This document shows, in pieces, positions 43,747 to 52,545 of a DNA stretch of 64,000 nucleotides (positions within the stretch are counted from its first letter, which is position 1; every line of letters begins with the position of its first letter). The notes under the pieces are model-generated. The model worked only from the letters and a program-made list of their open reading frames with translations, was not told where the DNA came from and did not search any database. A program made the position numbers and the translations under genes. The DNA is taken from the NCBI GenBank assembly GCA_000017645.1, contig CP000781.1, forward strand, positions 3,645,501 to 3,709,500, read 5' to 3'. Origin of the DNA: Xanthobacter autotrophicus Py2 (lineage in GTDB: Bacteria; Pseudomonadota; Alphaproteobacteria; Rhizobiales; Xanthobacteraceae).

Positions 43747-45168
43747 ATGCGCACCTTGAGTTCGTTTACCCTTGTGCTGCTCGCTGGCGTTGCCCTCGCC
43801 ACGCCCGTCTTCGCCCAGGACAAGGCTGGATCTGACAAGGCGGCTTCCGCCCCCTCGGAAGGATCGGCCTATCCGGCGATCCTGGTGGGACAGGCGGTGC
43901 TGCCGGCCGCCAGCTTCGTGGCCGCGCCGGCGGACGCGCCGGCCGATCTGAAGACCTCCGGCAAGTTCACCAACGCCGACCGCAAGCGCATCGACCAGGT
44001 GGGCAGCGTGAAGGGCGTCAGCGTCCTCTCCGACAAGGCCGCCCCGCGCGAGACCGGCCTGTCCCTGCCCTTCGAGGGCCAGCCGGTGCAGGGCTTCTCC
44101 GGCATCGTCTCGGAAGGTGACGGCCGGTTCTGGGTGCTCACCGACAACGGCTTCGGCTCCAAGGCCAATTCGCCCGACGCCATGCTGATGGCCCATCGCC
44201 TGAAGATGGATTTCAAGGACGGCAAGATCGAGCGCCTCGCCACCCTCTTCCTGCACGATCCGGATAAGAAGGTGCCCTATCCCATCGTCATGGAGGGCAC
44301 CGAGAAGCGCTATCTCACCGGCGCCGACTTCGACCTCGAATCGATCCAGGTGGTGGGCGACAGCATCTGGTTCGGCGAGGAGTTTGGACCCTTCCTGATC
44401 GAGACCGACCTCACCGGCAAGGTGAAAGCCGTGTTCGAGACCAAGGTGGACGGCAAGCCGGCGCGCTCGCCCGATCATCCGGCGGTCAGCACCCCTTCGG
44501 CGCCGGACGCCAAGGCGGCGTTCAACGTCTATCGCTCCAAGGGCTTCGAGGGCATGGCCCTGTCCCCTGATAAGACCAAGCTGTACGCGCTGCTGGAAGG
44601 CCCGTTGTTCGATGCGGCCGCCGGCGGCAAGGAGAAGGTGGGCGACAGCGAGGTGCTGCGCATCGTCGAGTTCGACATCGCCAAGCGCGACTGGACCGGC
44701 CGGTCCTGGAAATATCCGCTGGCGGTGGCCGGCAACGCCATCGGCGACTTCAACATGATCGACGACACCCACGGCCTGATCATCGAGCGCGACAGCCTGG
44801 AAGGCTCGCGCTTCAAGGCCTGCGCCGAGGGCAAGGTGGAGCCGACCTGCTTCGACAAGCCGGCCAAGTTCAAGCGCGTCTACAAGGTGGAGTTCTCGCC
44901 TGAGACTACGGGCCAGCTGGTGCGCAAGGTGGGTTATATCGACCTGCTCGCCATCAAGGACCCCAATGGCAAGGCGCGGCAGGGCGGCACCGAGGGCGTG
45001 CTCGACATGCCCTTCTTCACCATCGAGAACGTGGTGATGGTGAGCCCCACCGAGATCGTGGTGGGCAACGACAACAACCTGCCGTACTCCGCCGGCCGCT
45101 TCCCGCAGAAGAACGACGACAACGAGTTCGTCCTGCTCTCCGTGCCGGAGCTGCTGAAGGCGAACTGA
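43747..45168 (+). CDS. Secreted phytase-like esterase-family protein
   Basis: Protein of 473 aa with an N-terminal Sec signal peptide (MRTLSSFTLVLLAGVALATPVFA, likely cleavage after AFA-type site about residue 23). The body matches the 'esterase-like activity of phytase' beta-propeller family: GFSGIVSEGDGRFWVLTDNGFGSK, GEEFGPFLIETDL, GFEGMALSPDKTKLYALLEG. The substrate is unknown; periplasmic phosphoester hydrolysis is the family guess. A standard ribosome-binding site (TTGGGAGG) precedes the ATG. It is monocistronic and followed by a strong terminator. Confidence 0.88.
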   Translation: MRTLSSFTLVLLAGVALATPVFAQDKAGSDKAASAPSEGSAYPAILVGQAVLPAASFVAAPADAPADLKTSGKFTNADRKRIDQVGSVKGVSVLSDKAAPRETGLSLPFEGQPVQGFSGIVSEGDGRFWVLTDNGFGSKANSPDAMLMAHRLKMDFKDGKIERLATLFLHDPDKKVPYPIVMEGTEKRYLTGADFDLESIQVVGDSIWFGEEFGPFLIETDLTGKVKAVFETKVDGKPARSPDHPAVSTPSAPDAKAAFNVYRSKGFEGMALSPDKTKLYALLEGPLFDAAAGGKEKVGDSEVLRIVEFDIAKRDWTGRSWKYPLAVAGNAIGDFNMIDDTHGLIIERDSLEGSRFKACAEGKVEPTCFDKPAKFKRVYKVEFSPETTGQLVRKVGYIDLLAIKDPNGKARQGGTEGVLDMPFFTIENVVMVSPTEIVVGNDNNLPYSAGRFPQKNDDNEFVLLSVPELLKAN

Positions 45169-45205
45169 GGGTCAGGCGGACAAGCCGGACGACGGCGCAA
45201 ACGAA

Positions 45206-45233
45206 AAGGCCGGGCACGCAGGTGCCCGGCCTT
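45206..45233 (+). terminator. Terminator between convergent genes
   Basis: AAGGCCGGGCAC, loop GCAG, GTGCCCGGCCTT: a perfect 12-bp stem with A-runs before and T after, able to serve the phytase-like gene and the convergent GT39-like gene. Confidence 0.85.
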
Positions 45234-45255
45234 CATCATTGGGGACCTGTGGGGC

Positions 45256-46884
45256 CTACTGCCCGGCCGCGAACACGCTGGGGAAGGGCCGGCCGCGCAC
45301 GTCATAGACGGTGGCGTAGGTGACGCCTTCGCGTTCGATCTTGACCAGCTGCGGCGCCTTCACGTCGGCGCAGTAGAACTCGCCGAGGCGCAGATAGAAG
45401 TCCGCGCTGCTGCTGTCGTAGGTGGTTTCATAGCGCGGGCCGAGCTCGGCGGCAGCGGCGAAGTAGGGTCCGCAGACCGCCACCCGCAGCTTGCGGCCCT
45501 GGGGCAGGGACCGGCGGTGCTGCTCCACATATTCGTCAAGCTCTTCCGTGGCCTGCTTGAAGGCGAGGCCCCAGTAGTCGAGCATGAACTTGCTGTCGGC
45601 GCCCTGAATGCCACCCGCCATATGGTTGTAGTAGGTGTATTCATAAGGGTGCAGGTTGCGGAACGCCGCCGCCGGCATGGCGAGGCCCACCAGGAAGGCG
45701 GCCGCCACGGCGCCCTGGGCGAGGCGCGGCAGGCGCTGCGCCTTTTCCCACAGCCAGGAGGCTGCGACGCCGCCGAGCAGGGCCAGGGCCGGCGTCACGA
45801 ACACGAAGTGCCGGATGCCGTTATAGACCACCGGCCGGGCCGTCACCGTGAGCAGCACCGGAAAGAAGGCGGCGGTGACGATGAGCACCAGCCGGGCGCG
45901 CTTGGCCGGCGTATCCTTGCCGAACAGGGCGGACACGATGGCGCCCGCCGTACCGGCAAGGGCGAGGCCGAGGAACAGTTCCGGCATCTGCACCGAGAAC
46001 AGGGTTGGCACATAGGAGCGCGGCATGTCGGGCACGAGGATCGGCCGTCCCTCGAACATCTCGCGCCAGGGCACTTCCCAGAAGTTGGAATAATACTTCA
46101 GCGCCACCAGGGGATTGAGCGGCTCGGCCACGCCCCAGGGCCACAGGATGCCCATCACGAAATAGGCCAGCGGCAGGCCGAGGGCGAGAATGCCGGTGAA
46201 GGCGAGGCTGCGCTTCAGCGCCGCCTTCAGGCCCAGATGCCGGGCTTCCGTGACGAACAGGAAGCCGATGGCGGCGAGGATGAAGACGCCGCACATCAGC
46301 CCCATCACCCGGGTGCCGATGGCAAGGCCGAGGGACAGGCCGAACAGGGTGACCGTGCGCGGGGAGGGATTGGGGAATTCGTCGAACGCCCGCACCATCG
46401 CGTAGAGCACGCCGGCGACGGCCACGGCGAAGGGGGCATCCTTCACGTTCATGAACATGTGGCCGTAGAAGAGCGGGCAGATCATCAGCAGCGCCATGGC
46501 GGCGAAGCCACCCCACGGGCCGGCGAGGCGCCGCCCGATGCGCCACACGATGAAGAAGCCGCCGACGCCCACCAGCGCGCCCAGCAGGCGGCGGATGTCG
46601 AACACGTCCACGAAGGGCATGGCCTTGGCGAGGGAGGCGGCGAGCAGGTCGAAGCCGCCGCCGTAATAGTACAGGTTGACGAAGGAAAACACTTTCCGCT
46701 GCGTCAATCCCGACGAGAAGTATTTGTACAGCAGGTCGCCGTACTGGGAATGGGTGAAGTCATCCCAGCCGAGCCCGTAATCGGAGAAGGTGAGGGCGGC
46801 GATGACGGTTACGGCCGCAAGCAGGATGACGGCACAGGCATCCGCAACCGCGCCTGGCCGACGATCGATCTCTAGGAACGACAT
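45256..46884 (-). CDS. GT39 (PMT/ArnT-like) family membrane glycosyltransferase
   Basis: Integral-membrane protein of 542 aa with about 11-13 helices. The first luminal loop has the acidic pair DYGLGWDDFTHSQYGD, where the catalytic Asp of GT-C enzymes lies, and HMFMNVKDAPFAVAVAG fits the PMT-2 family. Such proteins transfer a sugar from a polyprenyl-phosphate donor to lipid A, protein or polymer; the acceptor is unknown. The C-terminal ~100 residues are periplasmic. Start choice: ATG at 46884; a TTG at 46911 is possible. Monocistronic and convergent with the phytase-like gene. Confidence 0.82.
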   Translation of the reverse strand: MSFLEIDRRPGAVADACAVILLAAVTVIAALTFSDYGLGWDDFTHSQYGDLLYKYFSSGLTQRKVFSFVNLYYYGGGFDLLAASLAKAMPFVDVFDIRRLLGALVGVGGFFIVWRIGRRLAGPWGGFAAMALLMICPLFYGHMFMNVKDAPFAVAVAGVLYAMVRAFDEFPNPSPRTVTLFGLSLGLAIGTRVMGLMCGVFILAAIGFLFVTEARHLGLKAALKRSLAFTGILALGLPLAYFVMGILWPWGVAEPLNPLVALKYYSNFWEVPWREMFEGRPILVPDMPRSYVPTLFSVQMPELFLGLALAGTAGAIVSALFGKDTPAKRARLVLIVTAAFFPVLLTVTARPVVYNGIRHFVFVTPALALLGGVAASWLWEKAQRLPRLAQGAVAAAFLVGLAMPAAAFRNLHPYEYTYYNHMAGGIQGADSKFMLDYWGLAFKQATEELDEYVEQHRRSLPQGRKLRVAVCGPYFAAAAELGPRYETTYDSSSADFYLRLGEFYCADVKAPQLVKIEREGVTYATVYDVRGRPFPSVFAAGQ

Positions 46885-47195
46885 GAAAGGAGAACCCCGA
46901 CGGACGACCAACTCTTCGCGTGCGCACCCACTGGTTGAAGCCGAAAGCTTCTTTCCCCTGAAGTAGATATTACCATTCTACCGCAGTCGGTGGAGCGCGT
47001 CACAGCTAAGATGGAGTAGCGTCCAATCGCAACAAAATTATGCTGTGCAATGCAAAATTTTAAGGCAAATCCGGAGTGAAATTGCGGCCGATTGTCTCCG
47101 CGACGCAAGGAGAGGTGTCTGGATCATCTTGGTGGCGCTGAATCGTTCACCACAAAGAGAAGAATTTGCTCAGCACTTTTGCTTCGGCGGCAAAG
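46885..47195. other. AT-rich intergenic region without a gene
   Basis: About 310 bp upstream of the GT39-like gene and downstream of sodB, much richer in A and T than its surroundings (for example CAACAAAATTATGC, GCAAAATTTTAAGG). No ORF with credible composition or ribosome-binding site is seen on either strand. A short imperfect inverted repeat GTAGA...TCTAC is near 46965. It may hold the GT39 promoter; possible transcribed small RNA cannot be judged. Confidence 0.5.
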
Positions 47196-47222
47196 GGCCT
47201 CCCGGCGGTCCGCCGGGAGGCC
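47196..47222 (-). terminator. Terminator of sodB
   Basis: GGCCTCCCGGCGG and CCGCCGGGAGGCC form a nearly perfect 13-bp stem 21 nt downstream of the sodB stop, followed on the minus strand by CTTTGCC. Confidence 0.75.
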
Positions 47223-47243
47223 AGAGGCGGGGAACCCGTCGGA

Positions 47244-47840
47244 TCAGACAGCCTTGCTGTACAGTTCCGCGACGTAGTCCCAGTTCACGAGGTGGTCCAC
47301 GAACGCCTTGAGATAGTCAGGGCGGCGGTTGCGGTAGTCGATGTAGTAGGAGTGCTCCCACACGTCGACGCCGAGGATGGGGGTCGCGCCCTGCACCAGC
47401 GGGTTCTCGCCGTTGGGGGACTTGAGCACCACGAGCTTGCCGTCCTTGAGGGCGAGCCAGGCCCAGCCCGAGCCGAACTGGCCGACGCCGGCGGCGATGA
47501 AGTCTTCCTTGAACTTCTCGACCGAGCCGATGTCCTCGATGATCTTCTTCTCGATCTCGCCGGGGATGGCGCCGCCGCCGTTGGGCTTCATCCAGTTCCA
47601 GAAATGCAGGTGGTTGTAGTGCTGGCCGGCATTGTTGAAGAGCGGGGCGTTCTTGCCGAACGAGCCCTTGACGATCTCCTCCAGGGATTTTCCTTCAAAT
47701 TCAGTTCCCTTTAGGAGATTGTTGCCATTGTTCACGTAAGCGAGGTGGTGCTTGTCGTGGTGGTATTCCAGCGTCTCGCGCGACATGTAGGGGGCGAGGG
47801 CGTCATAGGCGTAGGGCAGTTCGGGCAGCGTGAAGGACAT
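47244..47840 (-). CDS. sodB: Superoxide dismutase, Fe type
   Basis: Fe/Mn-family superoxide dismutase of 198 aa. Metal ligands are His27 (LEYHHDKHH), His77 (HYNHLHFW), Asp159 and His163 (GVDVWEHSYYIDY). Gln73 in FNNAGQHYNH corresponds to the active-site Gln69 of E. coli FeSOD, which points to iron, although cambialistic use is possible. No signal peptide is present, so it is cytoplasmic. The ATG at 47840 begins the conserved MSFTLPELPY. The 200-bp upstream gap contains CACC-TTT-GGTG near 47990 as a possible operator. Confidence 0.95.
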   Translation of the reverse strand: MSFTLPELPYAYDALAPYMSRETLEYHHDKHHLAYVNNGNNLLKGTEFEGKSLEEIVKGSFGKNAPLFNNAGQHYNHLHFWNWMKPNGGGAIPGEIEKKIIEDIGSVEKFKEDFIAAGVGQFGSGWAWLALKDGKLVVLKSPNGENPLVQGATPILGVDVWEHSYYIDYRNRRPDYLKAFVDHLVNWDYVAELYSKAV

Positions 47841-48045
47841 GAAACATCTCCGCAATGTATCCGGCGTCGTGCTCGGGGCGAAATCGTGGCCCCGGCGCCA
47901 TACCGGGTATACGACATGTCCAAGCGTGCACCTAGATAGGGCGGCCCCTGCCTTCAAACAACCTTGATGCGGCCGATTTTCCCGGCGAGGTACCACCTTT
48001 GGTGTATAGCGGCCTTTAGGCTGGCAAGCGGGAGTGGGGTGGCAG

Positions 48046-48837
48046 ATGTGGTGGTTCCTGGTCCTTCTCGGCGTTCTGATCGCTCTGGCCGGGGTTGCGG
48101 TCATCGCGCTCGGCGTCTCCATTTTCGTGTCCACCTTTGGCAACACCCTGATCACCACGGGGGCCGTGGCGGCCTCGGGTGGGTTCGTCATTACCGCCAT
48201 GGGTCTGGTGCTGCGCCAGCTTGAGCGCCTCACTCAGCAGGTCGAGCGGAGCTATCCCGGCGCGGAAGCGCCTGCCGAAGGCACCTATCCGGCGCGCGTC
48301 GGCGGCCGTGGCGCACAGGCCCGCCTCTCCGCGGATGATCTGGCGCCGCCGGAGCCGGAGGCTATCGCCGCCGAGCCCGCCCCCGCCGCGCTTCCGCCGG
48401 TCGAGGCCCGCGAGCGGATCGCGCCGCCCTCGCGCAACGCCCCGCTGCCTCCGCCGGCCGAGCCGGAGGCCGAAGCCGCCGATCCCATGCTGGAGGCGCG
48501 CCGCCAGCGGTTGCAGCGCCGGGCCGAGCCGCAGCAGCCCCAGCCTGCCGTGACGCCGCCGCCCGCCCCGCCGCGTCCGCGCACCGGCTACGAGCCGCCC
48601 CCGCGCCCGGCCCGCCCGGCGCCCGAGCAACAGCCGGCTCCGGCCGTCCCTCCCGCTCCGCCGCCCCGGCGCGAGCCCGAGGAGCCGCGCATCCTGAAAT
48701 CCGGCATCGTCGGCGGCATGGCTTATACGCTCTATTCGGACGGCTCCATCCAGGCCGACCTGCCCGATGGGGTGGTGCGCTTCGCCTCGCTCCAGGAGCT
48801 GCGCGACCACGTGGCGCAGTCTCAGGGCGAGCGCTGA
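48046..48837 (+). CDS. Membrane-anchored proline-rich hypothetical protein
   Basis: Protein of 263 aa. Two hydrophobic helices at the N-terminus (WWFLVLLGVLIALAGVAVIA; TLITTGAVAASGGFVITAMGL) are followed by a long disordered Pro/Ala/Glu/Arg-rich linker (about 80-215) and a compact C-terminal ~45 residues beginning ILKSGIVGGMAYTLYSDGSI that looks like a folded module recurring in rhizobial membrane proteins. Function unknown; the shape suggests a membrane tether. A GTG at 48034 is an alternative start. Confidence 0.78.
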   Translation: MWWFLVLLGVLIALAGVAVIALGVSIFVSTFGNTLITTGAVAASGGFVITAMGLVLRQLERLTQQVERSYPGAEAPAEGTYPARVGGRGAQARLSADDLAPPEPEAIAAEPAPAALPPVEARERIAPPSRNAPLPPPAEPEAEAADPMLEARRQRLQRRAEPQQPQPAVTPPPAPPRPRTGYEPPPRPARPAPEQQPAPAVPPAPPPRREPEEPRILKSGIVGGMAYTLYSDGSIQADLPDGVVRFASLQELRDHVAQSQGER

Positions 48838-49088
48838 GCGGCACAGCAACTATCGGTCTGCACCACTGCGCGCGGCCGGCCCAGCCCTCTGACGGTGCGG
48901 CCCGCTGCGTGTTCCGCCCTGGTCCCGCTGCCTGACCGAAGCCGCGCCTTCCGGGGCGTGAGTCGCGTACTCGACCCTACCGGTTCGCCCTTCTGCCCCC
49001 TTCGCTCGGAGGCACTTTGGCTCTATGCAGCGGCTTTCCGTTCCCGCGCCGGGTCCTGCGTCCCGGTGCCGCTTCAGGTAGCCTGCCC

Positions 49089-50111
49089 ATGTATCCGAGC
49101 GAATCCGGCCTGCCCTTCGACGACATCCGCCAGCTCGTCGCCACCATGCCCGGCCCGTCCGAGGGCGCGCGGGAGGCGGCTCTGGCGCGGCAGGAACAGC
49201 TGGTGAAGCCCCTCGGCGCGCTGGGCCGGCTGGAGGCCATCGCCGCCCATCTCGCGGCCTGGCAGGGCAATTCCATGCCCACCGTAAACCGGCCCATGGT
49301 GGCGGTATTCGCCGCGACCCATGGCATCGCCGATCGCGGCGTCTCGCCCTATCCCGGCGCGGTGACCAAGCAGATGATGGCCACCTTCACCGCCGGCAAG
49401 GCGGCCGTGAACCAGATCTGCGCCACCTTCGACGCCGGGCTGCGGGTGTTCGACCTCGCCCTCGACTATCCCACCCCGGACATCACCCAGGGCGCTGCGC
49501 TTGATGAGAAGGCCTGCGCGGCCACCATGGCCTTCGGCATGGAGGCCATCGCCGGCGGGTCGGATCTTTTGTGCCTCGGCGAGATGGGTATCGGCAACAC
49601 CACCATCGCAGCCGCCTTGTGCCACGGGCTTTACGGCGGCACGGCGGAGGAGTGGGTAGGCGCCGGCACCGGCTCCACGGGCGAGGTGCTGGAGCGCAAG
49701 ATCGCCGCGGTGCGCGATGCCGTGGCGTTCCACAAGGACCACCTGTCCGATCCGCTGGAGGTGCTGCGCCGCCTTGGCGGGCGCGAAATCGCCGCCATCG
49801 CAGGCGCCATCATCGCCGCGCGGCACGAGAAGGTGCCGGTGGTGCTGGATGGTTTCGTGGTCACCGCCGCCGCCGCCGTGCTCCACGCCCTCGACCCGTC
49901 CGCTCTCGACCATTGCCTCGCCGGCCATGTCTCGGCGGAGAAGGCCCATCGCGCGCTGCTCGACCGGCTGGGCCTGCGTCCGATCCTCGACCTCGACATG
50001 CGGCTGGGGGAAGGCTCAGGCGCGGCGCTGGCCATCGGCGTGGTGAAGGCGGCGGTGGCCTGCCATCGTGGCATGGCCACCTTCGCCGAGGCCGGGGTGT
50101 CCGAAGGCTGA
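49089..50111 (+). CDS. cobT: Nicotinate-nucleotide--dimethylbenzimidazole phosphoribosyltransferase
   Basis: CobT/CobU-type enzyme of 340 aa that makes alpha-ribazole-5'-phosphate for the lower ligand of cobalamin. Signature segments GEMGIGNTTIAAAL and VGAGTGSTGEVLERK are intact, with FAATHGIADRGVSPYPGAVT near the N-terminus and the C-terminal region LRPILDLDMRLGEGSGAALAIGV holding the catalytic Glu. It sits apart from the riboswitch-led cob operon, and no riboswitch was seen in its 250-bp upstream region. The name follows the Salmonella usage, not the cobaltochelatase subunit CobT. Confidence 0.95.
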   Translation: MYPSESGLPFDDIRQLVATMPGPSEGAREAALARQEQLVKPLGALGRLEAIAAHLAAWQGNSMPTVNRPMVAVFAATHGIADRGVSPYPGAVTKQMMATFTAGKAAVNQICATFDAGLRVFDLALDYPTPDITQGAALDEKACAATMAFGMEAIAGGSDLLCLGEMGIGNTTIAAALCHGLYGGTAEEWVGAGTGSTGEVLERKIAAVRDAVAFHKDHLSDPLEVLRRLGGREIAAIAGAIIAARHEKVPVVLDGFVVTAAAAVLHALDPSALDHCLAGHVSAEKAHRALLDRLGLRPILDLDMRLGEGSGAALAIGVVKAAVACHRGMATFAEAGVSEG

Positions 50112-50115
50112 AAGC

Positions 50116-51156
50116 TCAGGAGTGCAGGGCGCGCGCGGGAGGAAACGTCACTTCGGCCCGCGTGCCGCCGCCAGGCCGCCGCTCCAGCGCCAATGCGCCG
50201 CCGTGCAGGCCGGCGAGGCCGCGCACGATGGCAAGTCCCAGCCCGGCGCCGCGTCCGGTGGCGAGGTCGACACGGCTTTCCCGGGGATGGGCCGCCCCCA
50301 GCGGCAGCTCGCGCTCGGCGATGCCCGGCCCGGTATCCTCCACGGCGAGGAACGGCACGCCGTCCGCACCGATGCCGGCCAGCAGATGCACCGAGCCGTG
50401 GTGCGGCGTGAATTTCACCGCATTGGCCAGGAGGTTGAGGGCGATCTGGCGCAGCGCCCGCTCGTCCCCCCACAGGCGCGGCGTGCCCGCCACCTCGGCG
50501 GTCAGGGTCACGCGGGCGCCGGAGGCCAGCGGTCGCATCATGGCGACGCAGTCCTCCGCCAGGGCATCGAGCCGCACCGGAGTTTCCATGAGGGTACGGT
50601 GGCCGCTCTCGATGCGGGCAAGGTCGAGCAGGTCGTCGGCGAGCGCGAGAAGATGCTGGCCGGAGGCGTGGATGTCGCGCGCGTAGGTGCCATAGGCCGG
50701 CACCCGATGGGGACCCAGCACCTCGTCCGCCATCATCTCGGAAAAGCCCATCACCGTGTTCAGCGGGGTGCGCAGCTCATGACTCATTTCGGCGAGGAAC
50801 CTCGATTTGGCGAGGTTTTCCTCCGTTGCCTGACGCGCTGCCGCCTCGGCCGCATCGGCCCTCGCCTCGGCCGCGCGCAGGGCCGCTTCCAGCCGCTGGG
50901 ACCGCAGGACGAGGAGGCTCGCGGCGATCAGTGCCGCCGCGCCGCCGGCCACGGCTCCGGGGCTTCCAGCCAGGGCCCCGCCGGCCAGCGCCAGACCGAA
51001 GCTGCCGAGACCGGCCACCAGCCATGGGCCTGCGAGGCTGCGGGCAGGGCGGGGGAGGGGCAGGGGGGGCGCGAGAGGGAGTCCGTCCGCCTGCGCCGCG
51101 GGCTCCGGCGGGGAGCTGGCGGCGGCGTCGAGCGGGGGGCAAAAGGGGCCGGACAT
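50116..51156 (-). CDS. Sensor histidine kinase
   Basis: Membrane histidine kinase of about 346 aa. Two adjacent hydrophobic segments lie at residues 42-85, with little periplasmic sequence, then a short Ala-rich coiled coil and a canonical HisKA (MSHELRTPLN, His126) and HATPase domain (LNLLANAVKFTP, VEDTGPGIAE, GLGLAIVRGLAGLHGG). No receiver or response-regulator gene is adjacent, so the partner is unknown. The N-terminal 40 residues are Pro/Ala-rich. The stop is 4 bp from the convergent cobT stop. A TTG at 51222 is an alternative start. Confidence 0.88.
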   Translation of the reverse strand: MSGPFCPPLDAAASSPPEPAAQADGLPLAPPLPLPRPARSLAGPWLVAGLGSFGLALAGGALAGSPGAVAGGAAALIAASLLVLRSQRLEAALRAAEARADAAEAAARQATEENLAKSRFLAEMSHELRTPLNTVMGFSEMMADEVLGPHRVPAYGTYARDIHASGQHLLALADDLLDLARIESGHRTLMETPVRLDALAEDCVAMMRPLASGARVTLTAEVAGTPRLWGDERALRQIALNLLANAVKFTPHHGSVHLLAGIGADGVPFLAVEDTGPGIAERELPLGAAHPRESRVDLATGRGAGLGLAIVRGLAGLHGGALALERRPGGGTRAEVTFPPARALHS

Positions 51157-51311
51157 GCGGCAGGAGCCCTTCGCGGACGGCGCGCCTCCGGGGAGAGACC
51201 TGCGCCGGGCCAGACGGATCAATGTCCCCGACTCCTGCGGCCGTCGCGGTTAACGGGGGGTTAACGGACCTGCGCCGAAAGTCCGGCCCCTTAACCTTTC
51301 AGGGCCTCCGC

Positions 51312-51803
51312 ATGCGCATCAAGGACCTTGTGATGGCGGCGCTGATCCTCGGCGCGCTGTGGCTTCTGGCGGACCTGCTCAGCCGGGAGGAAATACTGGA
51401 AGGGCATGCATTTGCTGTGGATGGCGACACGCTGGACCTCGCCGGCACCCGTGTGCGGCTGACCGGCATCGATGCGCCGGAGCTGAGGCAGGAGTGCATG
51501 CGGGCGGGGCGGCCCTGGGCCTGCGGCGAGGCGGCCCGGCGGGTGCTCCAGGAGGCGCTGCGGGCCGGGCCGGTGACCTGTGCTGCATCCCGGCGCGACA
51601 AGTATGGCCGGCCTTTGGCCGTGTGCCGGGCCGGCGGTGTGGATCTGTCGGAACACATGGTGCAGCAAGGCCTTGCGGTGGCCTATCTCGGCCGCGCCTA
51701 TGCCGGGGCGGAGGCTGAGGCGCGGGCGGCGGGGCGGGGCATCTGGGGCGCCAGCTTCCAGCCGCCGGTGGATTGGCGCGCCGCCCATCCGCGCGGGTCC
51801 TGA
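51312..51803 (+). CDS. Thermonuclease (SNase) family protein
   Basis: Staphylococcal-nuclease-fold protein of 163 aa with one N-terminal membrane/signal helix (LVMAALILGALWLLADLL). Conserved segments AVDGDTLDLAGTRVRLTGIDAPEL and DKYGRPLAVC carry the Arg and Asp/Glu positions of the active site; EHMVQQGLAVAY is the family C-terminal motif. It is probably exported or membrane anchored and Ca2+-dependent. Cysteines at about 56, 65 and 80 may form a disulfide in the periplasm. No operon partner. Confidence 0.88.
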   Translation: MRIKDLVMAALILGALWLLADLLSREEILEGHAFAVDGDTLDLAGTRVRLTGIDAPELRQECMRAGRPWACGEAARRVLQEALRAGPVTCAASRRDKYGRPLAVCRAGGVDLSEHMVQQGLAVAYLGRAYAGAEAEARAAGRGIWGASFQPPVDWRAAHPRGS

Positions 51804-51929
51804 GGGGCGTGGAGGGCTGCTGCCGCCGCATGACTTGGCTTTTTGCCACTGCGCCGGAGCCCTTGCGTGGCCGGGACAGGCATGGTCTTTCGCTTGTCAA
51901 AACAAGGCGAGGCTGGAGGCGCCAGGGAC

Positions 51930-52541
51930 ATGAAGCTTTACGATACAAGTCGCGCGCCGAATCCGCGCCGCGTCCGCATCTTCCTGGCGGAAAAGGGTAT
52001 TTCCGTTCCCACAGTGCAGGTGGACCTCGGCAAGCTGGAGCAGAAGTCGGACGACTTCACCCGCCTCAATCCGCGCCAGCGCGTGCCTGTGCTGGAGCTG
52101 GATGACGGCACCGTCATCTGCGAAACCATTGCAATCTGTCGCTATTTCGAGGCGCTGCAGCCCGAGCCCAACCTGTTTGGCCTCACGCCGACGGAGCAGG
52201 GGCTGGTGGAAATGTGGCAGCGGCGGGTGGAGCTGGACCTGCTTTATCCCATCATGATGGTGCTCCGACACCTCAATCCCGGCATGGCCGCCATGGAGGT
52301 GCCGCAGGTGCCGGAATGGGGCGAGGCGAATAAGCCCAAGGTCTTGGCCGCACTCGACTTTTTCAACGATGCCCTGGCCGGTCGCGACTATATCGCGGGC
52401 GACCGTTTCACCGTGGCGGACATTACGTTGTTGGTGGCTGTGGATTTCATGCGGGTGATCCGCGTGGCACTCGCGCCCACCCATGAAAACCTTGCCCGCT
52501 GGCATGCGGCCGTCTCGGCCCGGCCGAGCGCAAAGGCTTGA
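51930..52541 (+). CDS. Glutathione S-transferase family protein
   Basis: GST of 203 aa with a thioredoxin-fold N-terminal domain (MKLYDTSRAPNPRRVRIFLAEKG; GSH-binding VPVLELDDGTVICET) and an all-helical C-terminal domain. The catalytic residue is probably the Ser or Tyr in the YDTSRAPNPRR segment. Substrate unknown. It ends 4 bp before the next gene, so it is probably co-transcribed with the MBL-fold gene. The ATG at 51930 begins the canonical beta-strand. Confidence 0.9.
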   Translation: MKLYDTSRAPNPRRVRIFLAEKGISVPTVQVDLGKLEQKSDDFTRLNPRQRVPVLELDDGTVICETIAICRYFEALQPEPNLFGLTPTEQGLVEMWQRRVELDLLYPIMMVLRHLNPGMAAMEVPQVPEWGEANKPKVLAALDFFNDALAGRDYIAGDRFTVADITLLVAVDFMRVIRVALAPTHENLARWHAAVSARPSAKA

Positions 52542-52545
52542 AATC

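Noticed and set aside
45517..46875. Plus-strand frame opposite the GT39-like gene, His/Glu-rich
   Set aside because: Antisense of hydrophobic codons of a membrane protein; composition is not that of a real protein.
49017..49088. Upstream ATG extension of CobT
   Set aside because: Adds 24 residues of Arg/Pro/Cys-rich sequence without homology; the ATG at 49089 begins the expected chain.
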